Below, one piece after another: positions 42,029 through 51,888 of a stretch of DNA of 64,000 bases. The position numbers and the translations under genes were made by a program. The notes under the pieces were generated by a model. That model searched no databases and was not told where the DNA came from. It worked only from the letters and a program-made list of their open reading frames with translations. The stretch comes from Austropuccinia psidii (lineage: Eukaryota; Basidiomycota; Pucciniomycetes; Pucciniales; Sphaerophragmiaceae). Every line of letters begins with the position of its first letter. Position 1 is the stretch's first letter. Location: assembly GCA_023105745.1 (NCBI GenBank), contig JALGQZ010000003.1, positions 74,498,696 to 74,562,695 of the forward strand, written 5' to 3'.

Positions 42029-44090
42029 TTATTGCAGAGCATCACCATTCGGCCTAATAACTGGCATGTCAAGTATTTTGAGGGCGCTAGTCTGCATCTT
42101 ACTACAGCCTTTGAGCCAATCTTGATCAAATAGCTGAAATGATAAGCCTTCCGGAATATCACCATCATCTGTCGAGCGTAATTCTGGCAATCTATCAATA
42201 GTTTTTTTACCCTTTTTTTTAATGCGATTACAAAACTCTATGTCTCGATCCATTTTTAATACCAATTCATTAAATAACTGGGAGCGCCAGCGTAATCCCA
42301 CTTTGCAGTAAACTTGACGGCCATTTTCCAGTACCTCCTCAGTATCTGAACATACTCGAGGGTCATTGAATTGTGATGCTAGAATGGGAAATTTAGCCGT
42401 ATCACACCATTCACGACGGCGCTCACAGGTCTGCACATAATGAAGTAGATCATCATCAGTCTTTGCTCACAATGAAGAAGAGAGACATTAACTAACCCTT
42501 TGACGAATCTTTGCGAGCTTTTGATTCTCCTTCTTTTTAACCAAATACTCGGCATCCTTTTGAATAGACTTCCATTCTCTTTTCAAATAAGTGAAATATC
42601 GCTCCATTAAAGCCGCTACGACCCCATAGTTATTATGATCCTTGTTCCAACAGTAATGATGATACTCGGTGCTGACCAGTGCAAGACGGAATGTACGGTA
42701 AAACACCATAGACATGAGCTCATTGAACGGATGTTGCCATGAGCTCTCCCAGTCCCAAGTGAATCGCTTTAGTCCTAGCTTGTGGAGCTCATTTTCGCAG
42801 TAGCTTTGGAAACCCTGAGACTGAACCTGTGTTGATGGCTCATTGAAAACATCCTCGGGGACATATCCGAGATGACCAGCCACTTGAATTGCAATCTCAC
42901 GCTCTTCTGTGCTTGGTGGTGCTGGTAGTGAGGAAAAATCCTTATCTCTAACTTTGAGTAGGAACAGGCAATGTGCGTGTACTGCTGATCTCATTCCATG
43001 GACATTCTCTGGAAGTTCTGCTTTCAGCCATTTTTGTTGCTCCTTCTGGCTTGCACGTTTCACCACATTGTGAGCTTTACGAGCCTGGTTCCTTTGCTGT
43101 CTGACCTCGGATTGTTCAAGCATACTCTGGGCAAGGGGCATTTGAGGATGGGTGAACTCATTATTTGACTGAGTGCCATGATCATGCGCCGTGAAATTGT
43201 CACTCCTTGGTTCATCATTTGTTTCCATTTGAGTCGGAGACATGTTCTCATCCTCATCATCCACCATTTTTTCTCTTGATGAACTGGCATGAGCTGTTCT
43301 TGGTTTGGAGGAATATGGATGATGACGTCCAGTGACTTTCTCTTTATGGACCAGAGGTGAAGATGCATAAAGTTCATCACCTGCCATGCACATCATCAGT
43401 TAACACATCAAAAAATTAATGAAGACTGGTCATACTCACAATCTTCAATTGGCTCCTGAGATCGGACTGACTTGCCTTTAGGTGCCATATCTAACCCATG
43501 AAACAAACATATCAAATTGTGAAAAAGGTTATACACCAAAATTAAAATGACTTACTTTGATGAAGCGTCAATCCTGGATTTCCCTCCGACAGACCACTCC
43601 AAGTTACATTCTCCAATGGTCTTTTTTGTCGTCCCCCATCCACGTGCCTTTCATGAACCACATGAACCTGAGATCCTGATGGAATATTGAGGGTTGGCTG
43701 TTTACTTTGGCCAAAGGGATCCTGGGATGCGACTGGATTCCGACCGGGATTAAGGAGGAACTCACGTGGATATTTTGATTGGGGATTAGCGTGTGATGAC
43801 ATTTGAGGTGTGCCTTCCGGCCCCTCAGACACATGCATTTGTGTATTAGTGGGATTCGGGGGAATTGGAGTGACGGAAATATTTGGGATCGACCAAGTGC
43901 TTGAAGTTGGAGCCTTTGGATTGCCCACATCAATGTTAAGACCTGATACATTCATTGAGGATGCGATAGGGGTTGTGAGAGGAATGTTGGGGCTCAATGG
44001 TGACTGTGTTTGAACATATTCTATGCTAGATTCACTATTTGAGTCATGAACAGAACCTGAACGGGATTTATGTGACTTGAAAGATGACAT
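42029..44090 (-). CDS. Unknown gene D of the giant transposon, intact
   Basis: I do not recognise it. Start ATG 44090 (MSSFKSHKSRSGSVHDSN), stop TAA 42029. Introns 43491-43555, 43381-43439 and 42431-42496 follow GT-AG rules and leave 1872 bases, 623 residues, without lesion. The first 300 residues are Ser/Pro/Asn-rich and look disordered. The middle is basic and helical (RQQRNQARKAHNVVKRASQKEQQKW), then comes a globular part rich in aromatic residues (GLKRFTWDWESSWQHPFNEL, STEYHHYCWNKDHNNYG, RYFTYLKREWKSIQKDAEYL) and a C-terminal part (CERRREWCDTAKFPILASQF). It faces the SNF2 gene tail to tail (171 bp) and diverges from the transposase. CACTA elements often encode a second DNA-binding protein beside the transposase; this could be such a partner, which is inference only. 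Confidence 0.75.
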
Positions 44091-45051
44091 AAGGGCCGAA
44101 AAAGTACAGTAATATTTTTAACTAGATAAAACACCTCAGTATTATGATAAAATAGAGTGATATGAGATGAAATCTTTTCAAATTTAGAATAGAGAAATTC
44201 TATGAATAGTTGGAACTAAGTGTTGCGTGAAAGTCCAATAAGCCTCTTTTTAGGAGAATCCTCCCTGCCTCCTCTTGAGCTCCTCCGCTTTTATCGGAAA
44301 CCACCCGGCACGGCCTACCACCATATAATGTAATATTTCCTTGATCTCAAAGGGGACCCATCATCCATAAGTAAACATATTTGGTAACATTTCTGCCTCC
44401 CCATTGTCACATTTTGTGAATTATCCAAACTGCCAATATATGCATTGAAATTCCACAGCATTGTACATCTGTAAAGGGGTATATTCATGAAGGATTTACC
44501 CACAAAAGAGACATCACCTTTACAAGAAAGGCAAAATAATCCAAATCACACTCCAACCGATTAAAAGCCTGCTGCACTCAAACCAAATACCAAGACTTTA
44601 GGTACACTCCAACCTTTTATGTAATAGAGTTATATCGTTATGTCTGTAATAAGGTTTAAGCCATGTACGATGGCGTGCCAGCGTGCATGGTTTGAATGTC
44701 AATCCCCTCAAATCAATGTTGACACATCCCTATTGGAACACCCCTCAAGGGTCAAAACCGCAGTATCGCCATGTGTAAATAAAATAGTATATGTATGAGC
44801 ATTGAGCAGCATGGCATTTTACCCAATTAAACTCCTAACCAATTCCGCCATCCAGATGAGACATGTTACACTCCATCAGCTGCAGCTCACGCACCATTAC
44901 AAATGGGATAAAATTCTCAGATGCCTCAAATCATCTCCCCCTTCATAAATAATCACTCAATTTTTTTTCCAATTAATAACACTCCTAAACACTTTCACAT
45001 CAGCCATAGATATTTATACACAAACCAACCGTACTCCCAATTCCTGCAACA
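44091..45051. other. Divergent promoter region between gene D and the Tnp2 gene
   Basis: This 961-bp gap without a gene contains palindrome P6 at 44665-44686. Promoters of both flanking genes must lie here. No other structure was recognised. Confidence 0.45.
44665..44686. other. 22-bp palindrome P6
   Basis: GTACGATGGCG facing TGCCAGCGTGC, an imperfect member of the family, in the divergent gap between gene D and the transposase. Confidence 0.65.
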
Positions 45052-48000
45052 ATGACAACCCGCCGCTATTCCTCAATGCGTATATGCATGTGTCAACACT
45101 GCTCAACTCAAACACACCCTTCCCCTGAGGGTGATAGGCCTGGAGTTGCCTTCACACCTTTCCAATATAAACAGCACATTAAAAAGCTCAAATCAAGCAT
45201 TGCACCCAAATCTCTTCCAAACATCCCTACTTCTGCATCAGGATCTGAGTGCCCACAACTTCTTTTGGATCAAATATTCCCAGCTGATTATTCACCATTG
45301 ACCCAAAGCACCTTCTCCACAGCACAGGGGCTCAATTCAATTGCACAGAAACCATACAGCAGCAGTCAAACCCTTCCTCCACAAGACCTTGGAATGATAA
45401 TATCTGCCATTCTATCATTAAGGTATAATATACCCCGCCGGGCTTCACGCATTCTCAACCCCGCCCTAAACCTGCTGATCAAGTCCAGCATCTCAAGCTC
45501 CGGTGGTCCCCCCATTCCTGCATTCCATATACCTCAAGATCTGAGTACCATATTTGAACATCTCCAATTGGAGCCAGTGATTCAAAACTATATATGTTGT
45601 CCTCAATGTTTCTCTCTTAATGGCCTTACTGAATCAGTCACAACTGACCAACCCCACTGTCAACGCCATAATGACCCAAATGATCATGATCCCCCTTGCA
45701 CACAATCATTAGGAAAATTCATCTATTCATCTGCCCCCCCACACCCAAAACACAACCAACATGAAGCAAAAATTTATACCAACAAAACGTTTCATTTATC
45801 AACCATTCAAAAATTGGCTTGCCAGATTTCTCCAGCGGGCTGGAATTATGGACATTCTGCATCAACATCAACAATCCCAAACTCCCGAAGATTCCCCAAA
45901 ACGTGACGTCTGGGATGGATTGGTCTGGAGACGCTTCACTGGCACTAGAAATATCCATGACCCCCCATTCATGTCCATTCCTGGTGCATTGGCCTTCTCC
46001 ATATATGTTGACTGGTTTAATGCACATGGAAAGTCAACCCGGTTGGCTAGCATTGGACCTATCATGCTTATTTGTCTTAATCTCCCCCCAAGTGAAAGAT
46101 TGAAGCCCGAGAATGTCTATGTTGCAGGAATCATCCCTGGTCCAAAGGAGCCAACTGCGCTTCAATTGAATTATCTATTAATGCCACTCATCAACGAGCT
46201 CAAAGAGCTATGGCAAGGTTACCATTTTGCACCCACCTCAACAGGTCCATCAGGATCCTTTATCCGTGTTGCCATCCTCACAGCCATTGCGGATGTGGTT
46301 GCCATGCGCAAGCTTACTGGATTTATTTCCCATTCAGGAAACCACTTTTGTAATTTTTTCACCATTCACAAAGCTCAAATTGATGAAATTGGTCCTCAAT
46401 TTCACTACACGCGCTCATACCAAAGTCATAAATCAACCATTGCCAAATGGCTTCGGGCAACCCCACAACAAAGACAAGCAATTTTCTCTGAGTATGGAGT
46501 GCGATATTCAATTTTGGAAGACCTTCCGTATTGGGATGCAACCAGAATGGTTAATCTTGACATAATGCATAATTTAATACTTGGAATTTTGAAGGATCAT
46601 GCAACTTTCAAATTGTGCATTCCAGAGGCGAAATCAAAAATTTACTTCAGGTCCCGCAGGAAATCCAATGACACCAACAGTTCAGACTCAGATTCCATGA
46701 CCTCCAACAGCTCTCTTGATAAAATCACATTGAGAGAGGCCCGCTCCCTGAGAAGAGACGCAGCAAAAATAATAAATGAGCCACTCCCCACTATTTCCAC
46801 CCGAAAAAACTACTTCCCAATGCCCACCCCTAACACAGAACATCCATCTAGTGGTTCTGCGGAGATTCCTTCATTTGATGCTGATTACATCCCCACTTCT
46901 GAAATCCCCTCTGAATTGGATATCACTGCACTGAGTGATCACCAGATGTAAGGTTTGACTATGAAACAATAAGTAAAAATTACTAATTTATTACTTATTG
47001 TACTCTGAATGTCCTTATAATTGAAATAAATAAGATTAAAATAAGAATAATAATAAAGAAATATTATTATTATGGCGTAAAAATATTATATTATTAAATA
47101 AATATAATAATATAATTAATATTATATGAAATTATAATATTATAAATAATATATTAATATAAAATAATTAATATATTATAAAGCTCTTTATTATTGTTAC
47201 CAACTAATAATAAAGGCGTAAAAAATTGTTTTTTATTAATAAAAAACAATTAATAACAATAATATTACTAATATTAAAGTTATGAATTAATATAAATACT
47301 ATTTATATTAATTAAAGAATTATTAATAGAGTAATAATAGAGAAATTATTATAATAAGAGAAAATAACCTACTTTTAACACTTAGTATAATAATTTTGAA
47401 GTATTTTACGCCCAAAAATATAAATACAACTTTTTCAAATTGTACTTACAATAAAAATAAAGAAAAATTACAAATTATTCTGGATTTTTACGTGGAAATG
47501 AGTTATTAGAGAGATTTTTAACAAAAACAATTAAATAAATGATTTAATCACGTCAAAATAGATGATTATAGCAAGGTGGTATTTGGTCTTTAATAATATA
47601 ACAGTTTTATATATAAAGAATAAAGAAATTACCTTTGATTTAATTGATTTAATGTTTTTGATGCGTCTGAGGGGAAAACAGAGTAAAAAGAGCTCTATTT
47701 ATAGTAAATACCTCCCTCCTAGAGTCCAACAGGCTTCTAGTAGACGTGTACTGATCATATCCACTGGAATTGATCAATATTTTAAGGTTTGAGGGTGATT
47801 ACATCATGATCAAACCATATTACATCATTATTACACCATTATTTAGAGTTATCACTATAACTCTAAGTGTGATGACATCAGAGGCTTGGCAGAACCCCAA
47901 ATTTCGTGGATTTTATTAGTTTTAATCATAAACTAATAGTATTCACCAATATTATCACTATTAAGACTGTTAAACTTAATTTAAGGTTGCAGTATGTGAT

Positions 48001-50245
48001 CATAACAGCTCAATTTAAGCTCAAACTTTGATCCTCAATAACTTTTAAGGTTTTCACGCTACAGCAATTCAGAGAGTGAATTCTGATAGCCTGACATAAC
48101 CTTATTATGCTGCCAAGAGCTTTTCATTACATCATCAAAACTCTAATTTTGATGATTTTTCTTGTAACTCATCTTTTCTGTCGAAATTCAATATTTTAAA
48201 CTTCAAACCTTGATTTCAGGGGGTTATACCCTGAATTTAATAATAAAAATTACGTCATTCTTCACGAATGAACTAGTAGAATCCAACTGTGTACTTTTTT
48301 TTAAGTTTGGAGCACTTTCACAACAAAGTGATCAACAGCTCTGTTGATTTTTATCAATATTTCATCATAGGTTTTAACCTTGTTTATAACTTGTAAAATA
48401 AAGTTCATATCTGTGTTCTTACAGTAATTACTTGGTAACTTTATTTTTGGTTCATCATTCTATCATGTATATTTTAGAAGATATTAGCTATGATCACTGA
48501 ATATATGCGTTGACCAAAAAAGTGCATATATTCAGGATAATTCCTTAAGTATTGATTTTGGGAATTAGCTTATTAATTGTTTTATATGTGGACTTTTGTG
48601 AGGAATCCACTGGTACAATTTATTTCACATGTTGTTTCATTAGTTTCTGAGATAAATAAGGTTTTATGATTTTTATAAGGTATTATACCTTATAATTCCT
48701 TAAATATTGACTTTACAGATATGCCATAAAAGTGGTATATGTGTATTTCTCCATGGGGAATCCAATGGTATAATTTATTTCACATGTTCACTCATTGGTT
48801 TTTAAGTTAAACCAATTTTAGTACCAATTTATGGTATTTTTTGTATATTTGAGTAATTATTTTTAGTGTATAATTATTCTAATTAATTTTAATATAATTA
48901 TATTAAAGGTATAATTATTATTAATCTTTTTTGTGACCTTATTGGATATGTGGTCATATCTCAAAGGCTCACACCAGATCAAGGGTGAGGCTCTGGAGCA
49001 TCTCCGACAAATCATATCTGAGACAATAATTCCCTCATCATGGACAAGAGTACCTCGCAACATGGGTTCCCCCTCTCATGGCAGCTTAAAAGCCGCTGAA
49101 TGGGCTCTCTTATATAAGGTCTATATTCCATTTTTCATGCTCAGTCAACAGATGTCATTAGATGTACACCAATCCGCCAACATTCAAAGGCAAATGGGTC
49201 AGTCAGAAGAACTTGGAAATGAACTAACCAAGAATACATTCCATTTGATTAGTTCTATCAACATTGCCACAAGTTGGACTGTTTCAATAGGAGATGCGAC
49301 TGCATTTGCTGAACATTGGAAAAAATTCCGCCTTTCCAATCAACTCCTGTTCCCAAAACAGAAAAGTAAACCAAATCATCATTTTGCTGACCATATTCCC
49401 GAACTCTTCCAACGTTGGGGCCCAGCACAAGCCTCAGCCACATGGGGTTATGAGCGCTTGATTGGAGTATTTGCAAAAATGCCAACAAATAACAAAATAT
49501 GTATGTCAATTAATAAGATCAATATATTCACATTGATTAAACACCTGAACTGAATAAGATTAACTTCTTACAACTCTAAATAGATGATATAGATAAAACC
49601 TTACTTCAACATATCTGTCGATGTTCCAACCTTTTCGTTCTCCTGAAATCCCCATCCGTGCCATGTGAAATAAAACAGCTTTTCGAATCACAGCCACCTG
49701 CCCTGTTCAATCACCATAAATATAACAAACCATCCCGCCATGACCAAGAAAATTATGATTGCCTGGTTGAGTACTTACAGAATTTTCATGCAACAAGGGA
49801 AATAGTTGATTGGATCAGCTTAGACACTACCATGCAATCCACAAGTCATCTCACTTCAAGGATTGTCTCACCTTGGTATTTTCCAGTTTCAAACATTAAT
49901 ATTGGGAACAATATATTTTCAACTGAATCCAAAAATGTCAGCAACAGTGTGATATGTTTTCTGAGGGGCAACTCACGACAATTTGGTATTATTAATAGCA
50001 TTTTTAAAGTCTCTGAGCCATCTAGCATACTGAACAATAACTTTCTGATCTTAAAAACTTTGAAGATTGATGTGAATTTCTTACCAGATTGGCCGCATCT
50101 GAATATTTATAAAGCTGTTGGTTTTGATGATGGACACTTGATTATATCTGAAGAAGAAATAGAAGGTAACTGTGGATTGTATGATAACAAAGTTCTGTCA
50201 TGTGGACTGCTTGTAATGATAAAGCCGTTATTTCATGAAATTTAG
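45052..50245 (+). pseudogene. Tnp2-type (CACTA/Plavaka-like) transposase, split by a solo LTR
   Basis: Start ATG 45052 (MTTRRYSSMRICMCQHC, an N-terminal Cys motif). A second Cys/His cluster (CCPQCFSLNG, CQRHNDP) follows. Near 45730-45765 the frame changes by one base. Coding continues with FKNWLARFLQRAGIMDIL, DVWDGLVWRRF, YVAGIIPGPKEPTALQLNYL and MVNLDIMHNLILGILKDH, all typical of Tnp2 transposases. At 46946 a 2027-bp solo LTR (46947-48973) interrupts. The frame resumes in register with EALEHLRQIISETIIPSSW, VPRNMGSPSHGSLKAAEW, HHFADHIPELFQRWGP and YERLIGVFAKMPTNNKI. A GT-AG intron (49501-49583) precedes the last exon, ending TAG 50243. It would cut and join the inverted ends; this copy cannot make a full protein. 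Confidence 0.85.
46947..48973 (+). mobile_element. Solo LTR (family F) inside the Tnp2 gene
   Basis: It begins TGTAAGGTTTGACTATG, ends AAAGGCTCACA, is 2027 bp long, and is flanked by the 5-bp duplication CCAGA (46942-46946 and 48974-48978). It is very AT-rich and has no transposon genes. Its start matches the LTR at 58657, and its last 1.1 kb match 56834-57914. It was inserted after the giant transposon had formed. Confidence 0.9.
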
Positions 50246-50480
50246 TCTACAGAAATGCAAATATCTCAGATTCATTAGCAATTTTGCTAGTGAAATAACT
50301 GCCTCAAAATTTATTGACAGAGACATGCCATTGTGACAAGCAAAGCCCATTATTTCACATTGCCACAAAGAACTTACTATTTTGACATTTGGTTACAGTG
50401 TGAATAAGCCAAGTTCAATGATCAAATGACCCACACACTCACCTTTCACAGCATCCAAAATTTCTAACTGCGCCATCATC

Positions 50481-51600
50481 ATGTTGGAAGGGGAAGCGGC
50501 CCTTGCACACACGCCAATGCACACGCAAGCGCACCCGCACACGCCAATGCACACGCAAGCGCACCTGCACACGCCAATGCACACGCAAGCGCAACTGCAC
50601 CCACACACGCGGTATTGTGCGGCGGGCTCTACCAGTGTCACCTGCAAAACGACAATCCCGCTCAGGTGGAGTCCTTTCATGGACGACCTGGTGAAGTCAA
50701 ACCCCCCGCCAAAATTGCTAACGGCGCCATCATCATGTAGGAAGGGGAAGCGACCCTTGCGCACCCGCACCCGCAAGCGCAAGCGCACCCGCACACGCCA
50801 ATGCACACGCAAGCGCACCCGCACCCGCACACGCGGTATTGTGCGGCGGGCTCTACCAGTGTCACCTGCAAAACGACAATCCCGCTCAGGCGGAGTCCTT
50901 TCATGGACGACCTGGTGAAGTCAAACCCCCCGCCAAAATTGCTAACGGCGCCATCATCATGTAGGAAGGGGAAGCGACCCTTGCGCACCCGCACCCGCAC
51001 ACGCCAATGCACACGCAAGCGCACCTGCACCCGCACACGCGGTATTGTGCGGCGGGCTCTACCAGTGTCACCTGCAAAACGACAATCCCGCTCAGGCGGA
51101 GTCCTTTCATGGACGACCTGGTGAAGTCAAACCCCCTGCCAAAATTGCTAACGGCGCCATCATCATGTAGGAAGGGGAAGCGACCCTTGCGCACCCGCAC
51201 CCGCACACGCCAATGCACACGCAAGCGCACCCGCACCCGCACACGTGGTATTGTGCGGCAGGCTCTACCAGTGTCACCTGCAAAACGACAATCCCGCTCA
51301 GGCGGAGTCCTTTCATGGACGACATGGTGAAGTCAAACCCCCCGCCAAAATTGCTAACGGCGCCATCATCATGTAGGAAGGGGAAGCGACCCTTGCGCAC
51401 CTGCACCCGCACGCGCCAATGCACACGCAAGCGCACCCGCACACGCCAATGCACACGCAAGCGCACCCGCACCCGCACACGCACACGCGGTATTGTGCGG
51501 CGGGCCCTACCAGTGTCACCTGCAAAACGACAATCCCGCTCAGGCGGAGTCCTTTTATGGATGACCTGGTGAAGTCAAACCCCCCGCCTACATCAAGACT
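50481..51600. repeat. Right subterminal array: five copies of a 206-bp unit with GC-rich minisatellite
   Basis: GGTATTGTGCGGC recurs at 50611, 50835, 51041, 51247 and 51489. Most spacings are 206 bp; the longer ones (224 and 242) are due to extra copies of a short CACGCCAATGCACACGCAAG-type sub-repeat. Each unit also carries CCTTTCATGGACGACCTGG and ACGGCGCCATCATCATG. Open frames on both strands are caused by the repeat. It sits 0.3-1.4 kb from the right end, mirroring the left array. The gap 50246-50480 before it holds no gene. Confidence 0.9.
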
Positions 51601-51775
51601 GGCTGAAGGACCTCTTTGATGTGTGTGTTTGCAAACAGGCGGGTCTTGGGTAATTTTTACCAACCATTGGACGGTTGCGGGATGATCAGGTGGTGAGGAA
51701 TCTGAGTTGAAGGCACAGCGGAACCAATATTGGTGGATGTCACAGGATTTGGTGTAAGAAAAGAGTAGGACGTGT

Positions 51776-51844
51776 GCTTGACGTTCGCTTGATTTTTGCT
51801 TGACGTGAGCTCGACTTTTATCCTGCTTGACGTTTGCTTGACGT
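51776..51844. promoter_or_regulatory. Four GCTTGACGT motifs beside the right TIR
   Basis: Exact GCTTGACGT occurs at 51776, 51798, 51825 and 51836, plus a variant at 51787. Short subterminal motifs in one orientation near the ends are known as transposase-binding sites in CACTA elements such as En/Spm. The role here is inferred from position. Confidence 0.55.
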
Positions 51845-51885
51845 GAAGTCAATCGCCGACGATTGACACAAGATTCGCCCTGGTG
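51840..51885 (-). repeat. Right terminal inverted repeat of the giant transposon
   Basis: This is the 46-bp inverse of 27965-28010 with two mismatches (44 of 46). It ends CGCCCTGGTG and is followed by AGA, the target duplication, after which the gypsy B reverse transcriptase continues. Confidence 0.92.
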
Positions 51886-51888
51886 AGA

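Larger units (their letters stand above)
27965..51885 (+). mobile_element. Giant CACTA/Tnp2-like DNA transposon with TET/JBP and SNF2 cargo
   Basis: This 23,921-bp unit interrupts the gypsy B reverse transcriptase. Its ends are 46-bp inverted repeats (27965-28010 and 51840-51885, 44 of 46 matching) that start CACCAGGGCGAAT, and the 3-bp duplication AGA lies on each side (27962-27964, 51886-51888). Starting in CAC, a 3-bp duplication, subterminal repeat arrays at both ends and a Tnp2-type transposase inside all fit the CACTA (CMC) superfamily. Genes in order: unknown gene A (+), TET/JBP-like oxygenase (+), Zn2Cys6 protein (-), SNF2 ATPase (+), unknown gene D (-), Tnp2 transposase (+). Five of its six intergenic and edge regions examined carry related palindromes. 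The transposase is broken, so this copy is probably immobile unless helped in trans. Confidence 0.9.
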
